Of a DNA stretch of 19,672 nt, positions 1 through 5,751 are shown piece after piece. The notes under the pieces were generated by a model. That model saw nothing but the letters and a program-made list of their open reading frames with translations. It searched no databases and was not told the origin of the DNA. Position 1 is the stretch's first letter. Each line of letters starts with the position of its first letter. The stretch is from Sphingomonas sp. (GTDB lineage Bacteria; Pseudomonadota; Alphaproteobacteria; Sphingomonadales; Sphingomonadaceae): contig JAFBAM010000170.1 in the NCBI GenBank assembly GCA_019247755.1, forward strand, positions 1-19,672, in the 5' to 3' direction. Position numbers and translations under genes: made by a program.

Positions 1-1
1 A

Positions 2-1357
2 ATGACCCTCGTGAACCCGCACCCGGCGCTCAAGGCCAGCGTGCCGATCAATCCGATGGTCGACGGTTGGAAGGGCGACGACTGGTTTCACAACGGCGCT
101 CTTCGGCAGGAGATGATCGGCTACATCTACGGCCAGACCGCCAATAAAAAGTCCGAGGAAGAGTTCTTCACCTCGGCCTACGACGATTACGCGACTTTCG
201 TCCGCTACGGCTCTGCGGGCGAATATGGCCGCGCGATGGGAATGGAGCAGTTGCCCTTCTGGCTCCGCCTCACCCAGCATCCCGCCTATGACGAATATTG
301 GCAGGACCAGGCCGTCGACCGCATTCTCGCGCAGAAGCCGCTAACCGTCCCGACTTTGCTCGTCGACAGCCTCTGGGACCAGGAGGACATTTACGGCGCT
401 CCCGCGGTCTTCAGCGCAGTGAAGGCCAGCCCCAATGCGCATCTTGCGCTCGGCCCATGGCATCACGGACAGGTCAACATTGCGGCCAATTCGCTCGGGC
501 CCATCGACTGGGGCAACGACACGGCGAAGTGGTTCCGCCAGAACGTCATCATCCCTTTCCTCAATGAGCATCTGAAAGGTGGGCCCTCCGCGAACATCGC
601 GCGCGTGACGGCGTTTGAGGCCGGAACCAACCAGTGGAGGCGCTTCGACGACTGGCCGCTCGCCTGTGCCACCGGCTGCTCGACGAACCTGACGCCGCTC
701 TATCTAGCGCTTGGCGAGCGCCTCAGCTTCACCGCCTCATCGCGCCAAGCCTTCGACTCCTATGTCTCCGACCCCGCACGGCCAGTCACCTACCGTGCGC
801 GGCCTAACCTCCCGCCTTACTCACCCAACTCGACCTGGCGCACCTGGCTCAGCGACGACCAGCGCTTCGCCGAAGCGCGCCCCGACGTCCTCAGCTACTC
901 GACCGACCCGTTGACCGAGCCGCTCCGTCTGGCTGGGACGCCGCTTGTCCATCTGGTTGCCGCGACCAGCGGCACCGATAGCGACTGGGTCGTGAAGCTG
1001 ATCGATGTTTACCCCGACCAGTATCCGCAGAAGCCCGAGCTCGGCGGCTACGAGTTCGCGATCGCGATGGACGTGAGGCGCGGCCGCTATCGCACCGATC
1101 CAGCGCACCCCTCACCGGTCCCGTCCAACCAGCCGATCACCTATGAGTTCGCGCTGCCCACAGTCGATTATGTCGTGGAGCCCGGGCACCGTGTGATGGT
1201 CCAGGTGCAGTCGAGCTGGTTCCCGCTTTACGACCGCAACCCGCAGACCTTCGTCCCGAACATCTTCTTCGCGAAGCCCGAAGATTATCGACCCGCGACC
1301 CAGCGCGTATTCACCGGCAGCGATGGGAGCTGGGTGGGATTACCTGTGGCGAAGTGA
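2..1357 (+). CDS. CocE/NonD family hydrolase, alpha-amino-acid ester hydrolase-like (5' end outside window)
   Basis: This is the C-terminal 451 residues of a serine hydrolase of the CocE/NonD (peptidase S15-like) family. The frame is open at the window edge, and members are usually over 600 residues, so the N-terminal part with the catalytic serine (GxSYxG motif) lies upstream and the ATG at position 2 is probably internal. What is visible: NPHPALKASVP and MVDGWKGDDWFHNG, which in the family follow the nucleophile closely; WDQED at residues 125-129, carrying the catalytic Asp126; GPWHHG at 151-156 with the catalytic His; and a C-terminal jelly-roll domain from about residue 230. Asp26/27 together with Glu128 and Asp129 match the carboxylate cluster that binds the substrate amino group in alpha-amino-acid ester hydrolases. 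A role in cleaving amino-acid esters or beta-lactam side chains is therefore inferred. Many relatives are secreted, but a signal peptide cannot be seen here. Confidence 0.88.
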   Translation: MTLVNPHPALKASVPINPMVDGWKGDDWFHNGALRQEMIGYIYGQTANKKSEEEFFTSAYDDYATFVRYGSAGEYGRAMGMEQLPFWLRLTQHPAYDEYWQDQAVDRILAQKPLTVPTLLVDSLWDQEDIYGAPAVFSAVKASPNAHLALGPWHHGQVNIAANSLGPIDWGNDTAKWFRQNVIIPFLNEHLKGGPSANIARVTAFEAGTNQWRRFDDWPLACATGCSTNLTPLYLALGERLSFTASSRQAFDSYVSDPARPVTYRARPNLPPYSPNSTWRTWLSDDQRFAEARPDVLSYSTDPLTEPLRLAGTPLVHLVAATSGTDSDWVVKLIDVYPDQYPQKPELGGYEFAIAMDVRRGRYRTDPAHPSPVPSNQPITYEFALPTVDYVVEPGHRVMVQVQSSWFPLYDRNPQTFVPNIFFAKPEDYRPATQRVFTGSDGSWVGLPVAK

Positions 1358-1384
1358 ACCCTCGATTTTGGCTTGGATCCCAAA

Positions 1385-1402
1385 AAAACGGCGTGCCGTT
1401 TT
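1385..1402 (+). terminator. Probable intrinsic terminator after the CocE-family gene
   Basis: A perfect inverted repeat, AAAACGGC / GCCGTTTT, lies 27 bases after the stop codon. It reads as a 7-bp stem with a CGTG loop, A-rich on the left and T-rich on the right, so it could work in both directions. The stem is short, and a second inverted repeat (GGCGTGCC at 1390-1397 with GGCACGCC at 1413-1420) overlaps it. Confidence 0.5.
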
Positions 1403-1437
1403 GTCTAAACTTGGCACGCCCCACAAAACTGCTTTCG

Positions 1438-1466
1438 TTGTTAGGGCGGTAAACTTCTATTAACAT
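1438..1466 (+). promoter_or_regulatory. Candidate promoter for the acyltransferase gene
   Basis: TTGTTA (1438-1443) and TAACAT (1461-1466) are separated by 17 bases, close to the sigma-70 consensus. The predicted transcript would start only a few bases before the ATG at 1478, so the mRNA would be leaderless or nearly so. No strong Shine-Dalgarno sequence is seen. This rests on pattern matching only. Confidence 0.35.
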
Positions 1467-1477
1467 CGAAGCGCCTT

Positions 1478-2554
1478 ATGCAGCGCGAAAACTTCCTTCT
1501 CGTTCAGGCGCTTCGTGGCCTCGCCGCCCTATGGGTGGTCCTGTTTCATCTGGAGAAGCAGCAGGCGATTGCGGGTTTGACCGTGCACCTGCCCTCTTGG
1601 CTGACATATTCCATCTTCGGCTATGGAAGCGCCGGCGTCGCCGTCTTCTTCGTCCTTTCAGGCTTCGTCATTGCGCATAGCCTGGCGGGAAAAGACATGA
1701 CCGTCCGCGAGCTAGGCCGGTTCGCCCTTCGTCGCTCGGCCAGGCTGGATCCGCCATATTGGGCGAGCATGGCGTTAGTTGTAGCTACCGGCGCAGCCCT
1801 TGCTCTGGCGCACCATGAACCGCCGCAGCTGCCCGGCGCGGGGCAGGTCGCGGCGCACGTCTTGTACGTGCAAGAGTTTCTCCGAATCCCGGAGCTCCAA
1901 GTCGTTTATTGGACGCTCACCTACGAGATCCAATTCTATCTTGTCTTTGCTGCGTCGGCCTTGCTCGACCGCCGCTGGCAATGGGGGTTGTACGCACTTG
2001 CGCTAATTTCCGCCTTCGCGGGGCGCGAGTGGGGCCCGCACGGCTTGTTCGTGAACCTCTGGCATGGATTCTTCCTTGGCGTCCTCGCTTACCGCTGCGG
2101 CTATCTCAAGGAAGCGTCGTGGCCGCTTTGGGTACTTGCTGCTGTGGCATTACTATTCCGCCATCCGGAGGCTGGCGTGTTCGCCGTCCCGTGCGCGGCA
2201 ACGGCCGGCCTACTGTTTGTTGCCGCTCGAGCCGAAAGGCTCACTACGGCGCTTTCAGCGAGGCCGTGGCAGTGGCTCGGAGCAATCTCCTATTCGCTCT
2301 ATCTTGTTCACGTGCCGACCCTCCGACTCCTGACCGGAGCTTGGCAACGCGTCGCCGATCGTGGCCCAATCGCGGATGCGATCGGCGGAATGCTTTTGCT
2401 TGGCGCGTGCATCGCCGCGGCCGCTTTATTCTACCTAGCGTTCGAGCGGCCGAGTCACCGATTGGCGAAGCGGCTTTTCAGACTACGGCCCGGACACGAA
2501 GTGTCGTCCGGGCAGCATTATTCTGAGGGCAGCGTCGCCAACGCCAAAACGTGA
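1478..2554 (+). CDS. Acyltransferase 3 family membrane protein (OafA/YrhL-like)
   Basis: This 358-residue integral membrane protein belongs to the acyltransferase-3 family, whose members move acetyl or other acyl groups across the inner membrane onto surface polysaccharides, lipopolysaccharide or other envelope glycans. The hallmarks are visible: LRGLAALWVVLFH at residues 12-24, with the conserved Arg13 and His24; GVAVFFVLSGFVI at 53-65; the arginine-rich RRSARLDPPYW at 85-95; WTLTYEIQFYL at 145-155 with the conserved Glu150; and a closing helix ending FERP at 322-325. About ten hydrophobic segments are present. Length is normal for the stand-alone form, with no SGNH domain attached. The acceptor cannot be read from the sequence, and no glycan genes are next to it. 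Codon choice (several TTA, CTA and TTG codons) looks a little less GC-biased than in the ribosomal genes downstream. Confidence 0.9.
   Translation: MQRENFLLVQALRGLAALWVVLFHLEKQQAIAGLTVHLPSWLTYSIFGYGSAGVAVFFVLSGFVIAHSLAGKDMTVRELGRFALRRSARLDPPYWASMALVVATGAALALAHHEPPQLPGAGQVAAHVLYVQEFLRIPELQVVYWTLTYEIQFYLVFAASALLDRRWQWGLYALALISAFAGREWGPHGLFVNLWHGFFLGVLAYRCGYLKEASWPLWVLAAVALLFRHPEAGVFAVPCAATAGLLFVAARAERLTTALSARPWQWLGAISYSLYLVHVPTLRLLTGAWQRVADRGPIADAIGGMLLLGACIAAAALFYLAFERPSHRLAKRLFRLRPGHEVSSGQHYSEGSVANAKT
2488..2513. other. Strong inverted repeat inside the 3' end of the acyltransferase gene
   Basis: GCCCGGAC (2488-2495) pairs exactly with GTCCGGGC (2506-2513), and GACAC/GTGTC can extend or compete with the stem. 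It encodes the poorly conserved C-terminal tail. Neither strand has a T-run after it, so it is not a standard terminator, but it could pause or end transcription, or stabilise the 3' end of either the acyltransferase or the antisense tRNA transcript. Confidence 0.4.
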
Positions 2555-2579
2555 GGTCAGCATCGAAGGTACCTGTGGC

Positions 2580-2655
2580 TGGCAGGAGTGGAGGGACTCG
2601 AACCCCCGGCCCTCGGTTTTGGAGACCGATGCTCTACCAACTGAGCTACACTCCT
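2580..2655 (-). tRNA. tRNA-Trp (anticodon CCA)
   Basis: The minus strand folds into a full cloverleaf. The acceptor stem is AGGAGTG / CACTCCT, the D arm GCTC..GAGC, and the anticodon stem TCGGT / ACCGA around the loop CTCCAAA, giving anticodon CCA. The T arm contains TTCGAGT. The discriminator is G and the 3' CCA is encoded in the DNA (2580-2582). It resembles bacterial tRNA-Trp closely. The gene points away from secE, while tRNA-Trp next to secE-nusG is a familiar neighbourhood in bacteria. A candidate promoter on the same strand is TTGCGA (2690-2695) and TAACTC (2667-2672) with a 17-base spacer. No terminator with a T-run is seen at its 3' side. Confidence 0.97.
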
Positions 2656-2697
2656 AGGCCGCGAGCGAGTTAGCTACGCCAATCCCGCTTCGCAACC

Positions 2698-2726
2698 TTG
2701 AAGACTCGCCGCCTCGCCGCTAAGTG
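2698..2726 (+). promoter_or_regulatory. Candidate secE-nusG promoter
   Basis: TTGAAG (2698-2703) and TAAGTG (2721-2726) are 17 bases apart. Transcription would begin near 2733, at the foot of the GC-rich hairpin at 2734-2762. The -35 element sits only two bases from the presumed -35 of the divergent tRNA-Trp promoter (2690-2695). A GANTC site (2703-2707) lies at the edge of the spacer. The -10 match is weak. Confidence 0.35.
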
Positions 2727-2733
2727 ACCCGCA

Positions 2734-2768
2734 GCCCCGCCGGCCCGAAAGGTCCGCGGGGCGCTTTT
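2734..2768 (+). terminator. Terminator-like hairpin directly upstream of secE
   Basis: GCCCCGC (2734-2740) pairs with GCGGGGC (2756-2762). The inner part can continue to a GAAA loop at 2747-2750, and the sequence then runs GCTTTTCT. It has the form of a rho-independent terminator on the plus strand. Upstream it could end only acyltransferase read-through, because the tRNA in between is on the other strand. Its end is 25 bases from the preferred secE start, so it would otherwise form the secE leader. Confidence 0.55.
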
Positions 2769-2793
2769 CTATCCGCAAGTGAGCAGAGCAAAC

Positions 2794-2991
2794 GTGGCGA
2801 AAGTCTCCATCGGTCAATTCGTCAATCAGGTGAGAGCCGAAACCGGGAAGGTCCACTGGCCGACCCGCAAGGAAACCGTCGCCACCGGCATCATGGTAAT
2901 GATCATGACGCTGCTGCTCGCTTTCTTCTTCTTCGGCGTCGACGCCTTTTTCAGTAGCGTCGTCAAATATCTGCTGAGCCTGCTCGGCTAG
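2794..2991 (+). CDS. secE: Preprotein translocase subunit SecE
   Basis: This 65-residue protein is the essential small membrane subunit that clamps SecY in the SecYEG protein-export channel of the inner membrane. The conserved SecE segment is clear: GQFVNQVRAETGKVHWPTRK, in which the amphipathic helix ends in the W-P-T/S-R-K/Q-E signature. It is followed by one transmembrane helix (about residues 31-58) of the single-span SecE type. I chose the GTG at 2794 because the resulting N-terminus (M-AKVSIGQF) and length fit alphaproteobacterial SecE; an in-frame GTG at 2779 would add five residues but has no better ribosome site. It is followed 24 bases later by nusG, as in most bacteria, so the two are probably one transcript. 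Confidence 0.95.
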   Translation: MAKVSIGQFVNQVRAETGKVHWPTRKETVATGIMVMIMTLLLAFFFFGVDAFFSSVVKYLLSLLG

Positions 2992-3015
2992 CCTGCAACA
3001 CAAGAGATTAGAGAC

Positions 3016-3555
3016 ATGTCCCGCTGGTACATCATCCACGCTTATTCCGGCTTCGAAAACAAGGTCCGCGATGCGATCAACTCGGAAGCGACCCGCATGG
3101 GGCTCGAGCGCTTCGTCGAGCAGATCGAGGTTCCGACCGAGACCGTGACCGAGATTAAGCGCGGCAAGAAGGTCCAGGCCGAGCGCAAGTTCATGCCCGG
3201 CTACGTCCTCGCCAAGCTCGAGATGAACGACCAGGTCTATCACCTCGTCAAGAACACCCCGAAGGTCACCGGCTTCCTCGGCCCCGGCGGCAAGCCGCAG
3301 CCGATCCCCGACGCGCAGGCCGCGCGCATGCTCGACACCAAGGAAGAGGCCGCCGCCCACGGCGCCAAGCCCAAGATCAATGTCGATTATGAGATCGGCG
3401 ATGCAGTGAAGGTGCTCGACGGCCCGTTCGCCAGCTTCAACGGAGTCGTCGAAGAACTCGACTTCGACCGCGGCCGCGTGAAGGTCAGCGTCTCGATCTT
3501 CGGCCGAGCCACGCCGGTCGAACTCGAGTTCGAGCAGGTCGAGCGGGTGAAGTAG
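3016..3555 (+). CDS. nusG: Transcription termination/antitermination factor NusG
   Basis: NusG binds the clamp of elongating RNA polymerase, suppresses pausing and links it to Rho or to the leading ribosome. The 179-residue protein has normal length. The N-terminal NGN domain starts with WYIIHAYSGFENKVRDAI (residues 4-21) and includes the GYVL segment and NTPKVTGFLG, typical of the polymerase-contact face. The C-terminal KOW domain spans about residues 125-178, with GDAVKVLDGPF and FNGVVEEL. The start is supported by purine-rich AAGAGATTAGAGAC directly upstream. It follows secE by 24 bases and is closed by a strong terminator, so secE-nusG is an independent two-gene unit here, not joined to rplK. 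Confidence 0.98.
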   Translation: MSRWYIIHAYSGFENKVRDAINSEATRMGLERFVEQIEVPTETVTEIKRGKKVQAERKFMPGYVLAKLEMNDQVYHLVKNTPKVTGFLGPGGKPQPIPDAQAARMLDTKEEAAAHGAKPKINVDYEIGDAVKVLDGPFASFNGVVEELDFDRGRVKVSVSIFGRATPVELEFEQVERVK

Positions 3556-3579
3556 ATCGGTCGATCGATCTAACAACGC

Positions 3580-3609
3580 AAAGGGCTGCTTCGGCAGCCC
3601 TTTTCTTTT
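3580..3609 (+). terminator. Intrinsic terminator after nusG
   Basis: AAAGGGCTGC (3580-3589), a TTCG tetraloop (3590-3593), and GCAGCCCTTT (3594-3603) running into TTTTCTTTT. This is a textbook terminator, 24 bases after the nusG stop. On the minus strand the stem is followed by TTTGCGTTG, so it could also weakly end the convergent cupin transcript. Confidence 0.92.
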
Positions 3610-3614
3610 ACCAT

Positions 3615-3626
3615 CCCTTCGAAGGG
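3615..3626. promoter_or_regulatory. Perfect palindrome overlapping the ribosome site of the small HTH gene
   Basis: CCCTTCGAAGGG is a 12-bp perfect palindrome, and its right arm is part of the Shine-Dalgarno stretch GAAGGGGG (3621-3628), which lies 7 bases before the ATG at 3636. It could be a DNA operator, or an RNA hairpin that hides the ribosome site. Chance occurrence cannot be excluded. Confidence 0.35.
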
Positions 3627-3635
3627 GGAACGCAC

Positions 3636-3821
3636 ATGGCCCACGGCGAGAAATTCGAGCGCCACCGCCAGCCCTGGCGGCAGGACGAGATCCAGAAGCT
3701 TCACCAGCTCGCCGGCAAAGGCATGTCGCTGAAAGCCATCGCAAAGGCGCTCACCCGCAGCGAGGAGTCGATCAAGGACCGCGCGAAGGCGGACCGGCTG
3801 AAAATCAGCAAGCTGCGCTAG
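3636..3821 (+). CDS. Small helix-turn-helix (Myb/SANT- or GcrA-like) protein, function unknown
   Basis: A 61-residue basic protein with a good ribosome site (GAAGGGGGAACGCAC before ATG). The pattern PW..DEI.KLHQLAGKGMS..AIAKAL..S..SIK.RA...RL, from residue 13 to 55, resembles a three-helix homeodomain-like fold: one helix with Trp14, a second turning at GKGMS, and a recognition helix around SEESIKDRA. This resembles the DNA-binding head of GcrA and of SANT/Myb domains, but there is no room for any other domain. It sits just after the nusG terminator with only 26 bases between, so it has little space for its own promoter and may depend on read-through. It converges on the cupin gene nine bases away. 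DNA binding is inferred; no target or pathway can be named. Confidence 0.75.
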   Translation: MAHGEKFERHRQPWRQDEIQKLHQLAGKGMSLKAIAKALTRSEESIKDRAKADRLKISKLR

Positions 3822-3830
3822 TTGTGCGGC

Positions 3831-4280
3831 TTACTTTTTGGCGTTCCGCGGATCGTCAGCCGGATTGACGTAAACGATCGCGAACGGACCGGTACCGTTG
3901 ACCTGGACGTCGACTGCGTCAGTGGTGGTGACCCAATGGTTCATACCGGACTGCATCGTGACGTGATAGCCCTTCTCGAGCTTGCCTGAATGGGCGGCAT
4001 CGACCTTGTCGCCCATGCCATAGGTAAGCGCGCCGGCGGACGTCACGCGAACGACTTCGTCAGCCGGGTGATGGTGCGGCGGGACCGTGTAATTCGCGGG
4101 CATCTTGATCCGCACCTCAAATGGCCCGTCCTTGGATGGATCTCCTGAGACCACCGCAATCTTCCCGCCGGCAGGAAGTCCGACACCGCTCGCGTCCATC
4201 CACTTGAGGCCTTTGCCTGCTACCGGCGATGAAATGAGAAATGCTGCGGCGCCGAGAGAAATAAGAAGCTGCTTGCGCAT
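3831..4280 (-). CDS. Secreted cupin-domain protein
   Basis: A 149-residue protein with a Sec-type signal peptide (basic MRKQ, hydrophobic LLISLGAAAFLIS, cleavage near residue 22) and one cupin barrel. The first metal motif is HHHPADE at residues 69-75 (His69, His71, Glu75). The second carries His115 in SGMNHWV. These four ligands suggest a periplasmic metal-binding cupin, but the metal and any reaction cannot be told from sequence. The ribosome site GGGGAGA is 5-10 bases before the ATG. It is transcribed against the small HTH gene and away from rplK, with the 166-base gap at 4281-4446 serving both. A weak promoter candidate on the minus strand (TTAAGC, 17 bases, TATGGC) overlaps the dyad at 4337-4359. 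Confidence 0.85.
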   Translation of the reverse strand: MRKQLLISLGAAAFLISSPVAGKGLKWMDASGVGLPAGGKIAVVSGDPSKDGPFEVRIKMPANYTVPPHHHPADEVVRVTSAGALTYGMGDKVDAAHSGKLEKGYHVTMQSGMNHWVTTTDAVDVQVNGTGPFAIVYVNPADDPRNAKK

Positions 4281-4336
4281 GAGACTCTCCCCAGAATCCC
4301 ACCCCCGGAACAGCCATAGCGCATGAGGCGGCTTGG

Positions 4337-4359
4337 CTTAAGTGAAAGCTTCAGCTAAG
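4337..4359. promoter_or_regulatory. Imperfect dyad between the cupin gene and rplK
   Basis: CTTAnnTGAA (4337-4346) and TTCAnnTAAG (4350-4359) form an operator-like dyad around a three-base centre. It overlaps weak promoter candidates for both directions: TTGGCT (4333-4338) with TAAGGG (4356-4361) for rplK, and the minus-strand pair for the cupin gene. No regulator is assigned. Confidence 0.35.
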
Positions 4360-4368
4360 GGCCGCGCC

Positions 4369-4385
4369 TTCCAATCCGATTGGAA
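4369..4385. promoter_or_regulatory. Perfect inverted repeat in the rplK leader
   Basis: TTCCAAT (4369-4375) and ATTGGAA (4379-4385) form a 7-bp perfect stem with a CCG centre, about 60 bases before the rplK start. It could be an operator or an mRNA hairpin in the rplK-rplA leader. A link to ribosomal-protein feedback by L1 is possible but not shown. Confidence 0.35.
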
Positions 4386-4446
4386 ACGTCTGCGGGAGAT
4401 CGCCTCCGGTGATCGTCTGTACCGCTAAACTTGAAATGAGAGTGAA

Positions 4447-4878
4447 ATGGCAAAGAAAATCACCGGCTATATCAAGCTGCAGGTGCCCGCGGGCACTGCG
4501 AACCCGGCGCCGCCAATCGGCCCGGCGCTCGGCCAGCGCGGCGTCAACATCATGGAATTCTGCAAGGCGTTCAATGCCGCCACGCAGGAGCTTGAGAAGG
4601 GCGCCCCGATCCCGACCGTTATCACCGTCTATGCGGACCGGTCGTTCAGCTTCACGACCAAGACCCCGCCCGCTTCCTTTCTGTTGAAGAAGGCGGCGCG
4701 GATTCAGAAGGGCTCGTCGGAGACCGGCAAGTCGAGCGCGGGCACGATCCGCCGCTCGCAGTTGCGTGAGATTGCCGAGGTCAAGATGAAGGACTTGAAC
4801 GCGAACGACCTCGACGCAGCGTCGAAGATCATTGAAGGCTCCGCCCGCGCGATGGGCCTCCAGGTTGTGGAGGGCTGA
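4447..4878 (+). CDS. rplK: 50S ribosomal protein L11
   Basis: L11 sits at the base of the ribosomal stalk, contacts 23S rRNA in the GTPase-associated centre and is needed for the stringent response through RelA. The 143-residue protein is full length. It starts MAKKITGYIKLQVPAG, has the proline-rich NPAPPIGPALGQRGVNIMEF linker region, and ends in the RNA-binding C-terminal domain with KTPPASFLLKKAA and IIEGSARAMGLQV. The purine-rich GAGAGTGAA precedes the ATG. rplA begins four bases after its stop, so the pair is co-transcribed. Unusually, it is separated from nusG by a terminator, the small HTH gene and the cupin gene. Confidence 0.98.
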   Translation: MAKKITGYIKLQVPAGTANPAPPIGPALGQRGVNIMEFCKAFNAATQELEKGAPIPTVITVYADRSFSFTTKTPPASFLLKKAARIQKGSSETGKSSAGTIRRSQLREIAEVKMKDLNANDLDAASKIIEGSARAMGLQVVEG

Positions 4879-4882
4879 TCCG

Positions 4883-5578
4883 ATGGCAAAGCTGACCAAG
4901 AAGCAGAAAGCCTTTACCGCGGTCGACCGCGAGAAGTTCTACGGCGTCGATGAGGCCATCGCGCTGGTGAAGGGCAACGCGACCGCCAAGTTCGACGAGA
5001 CGGTCGAGGTCGCGCTGAACCTCGGCGTCGATCCGCGCCATGCCGACCAGATGGTTCGCGGCTTGGTCAACCTCCCCAAGGGTACCGGCAAGACCGTTCG
5101 CGTCGCCGTGTTCGCGAAAGGCGCCAAGGCCGACGAGGCGAAGGCCGCTGGAGCTGATGTCGTTGGCGCGGAAGACCTGATGGAAACCATCCAGGGTGGT
5201 CAGATCGACTTCGACCGCGTCATCGCGACCCCGGACATGATGGGCGTCGTCGGACGCCTGGGTAAGGTCCTCGGTCCCAAGGGCCTCATGCCGAACCCGA
5301 AGCTCGGAACCGTCACCATGGACGTCACCAAGGCTGTCACCGACGCGAAGAGCGGCCAAGTCGAGTTCCGTGTCGAAAAAGCAGGCATCGTCCACGCCGG
5401 GATCGGCAAGGCGTCATTCTCCGAGTCTGATCTCAAGGAGAATTTCAACGCGTTCTTGGACGCGATCATCAAGGGCAAGCCGTCGGGTGCCAAGGGCAAG
5501 TTCGTGAAGAAGCTCTCGGTCTCCTCGACCATGGGCCCGGGCGTGAAGATCGACCTCGCCGAAGTCGCTGGAGCCTAA
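4883..5578 (+). CDS. rplA: 50S ribosomal protein L1
   Basis: L1 forms the mobile stalk at the ribosomal E site that helps deacylated tRNA leave, and in many bacteria it represses its own rplK-rplA mRNA. The 231-residue length is typical. Recognisable segments are the N-terminal AKLTKKQKA, PRHADQMVRG, the domain II stretch VGRLGKVLGPKGLMPNPK, and the C-terminal VSSTMGPGVKIDLAEV. The in-frame region opens further upstream at 4832, but that would overlap rplK by 47 bases and add unlike residues, so I use the ATG at 4883, whose ribosome site GGAGGG lies in the last codons of rplK. It ends the rplKA unit; the next gene downstream is an unrelated outer-membrane protein. Confidence 0.98.
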   Translation: MAKLTKKQKAFTAVDREKFYGVDEAIALVKGNATAKFDETVEVALNLGVDPRHADQMVRGLVNLPKGTGKTVRVAVFAKGAKADEAKAAGADVVGAEDLMETIQGGQIDFDRVIATPDMMGVVGRLGKVLGPKGLMPNPKLGTVTMDVTKAVTDAKSGQVEFRVEKAGIVHAGIGKASFSESDLKENFNAFLDAIIKGKPSGAKGKFVKKLSVSSTMGPGVKIDLAEVAGA

Positions 5579-5593
5579 CCTAAGATAGTATCT

Positions 5594-5616
5594 GGGCGGA
5601 GACTGTGTTTCCGCCC
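5594..5616 (+). terminator. Hairpin downstream of rplA, weak terminator
   Basis: GGGCGGA (5594-5600) and TCCGCCC (5610-5616) form a 7-bp stem 15 bases after the rplA stop, with a nine-base loop. It is followed by GGAATCTC, with no T-run, so it is either an inefficient terminator or a 3'-end stabiliser. Confidence 0.5.
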
Positions 5617-5631
5617 GGAATCTCACAAAAA

Positions 5632-5651
5632 CTGTGGCGTTTTCGCCACAG
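5632..5651 (-). terminator. Hairpin with T-run on the minus strand, facing back toward rplA
   Basis: CTGTGGCG (5632-5639), TTTT loop, CGCCACAG (5644-5651): a perfect 8-bp stem. On the plus strand it is followed by AATCGCG, but on the minus strand by TTTTTGTG. It therefore looks like an intrinsic terminator for leftward transcription, although no leftward gene lies to its right until 12656. Confidence 0.55.
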
Positions 5652-5751
5652 AATCGCGCGCTTTTCGATATTGCGGAGGCTGGCGAAACCGGAACCATCC
5701 GCGTAAGTTCCCTCACCAGGCGGTAATCAGCGCCGAAAGGGGATGAAGTAC

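Noticed and set aside
1411..1432. TTGGCACG resembling a sigma-54 -24 element before the acyltransferase gene
   Set aside because: The required GC of the -12 element, ten bases after GG, is AA here (1425-1426), so the element is incomplete.
2580..2655. tRNA-Trp as an integration site of a mobile element
   Set aside because: No integrase and no second copy of the tRNA 3' end were seen in the window; flanking genes look chromosomal.
2674..3744. A 356-codon minus-strand frame across secE and nusG
   Set aside because: It is antisense to two essential conserved genes and crosses the nusG terminator; composition is that of a shadow frame. The same holds for the long minus frames inside the aminopeptidase gene (7367-8257) and near 8915-9688.
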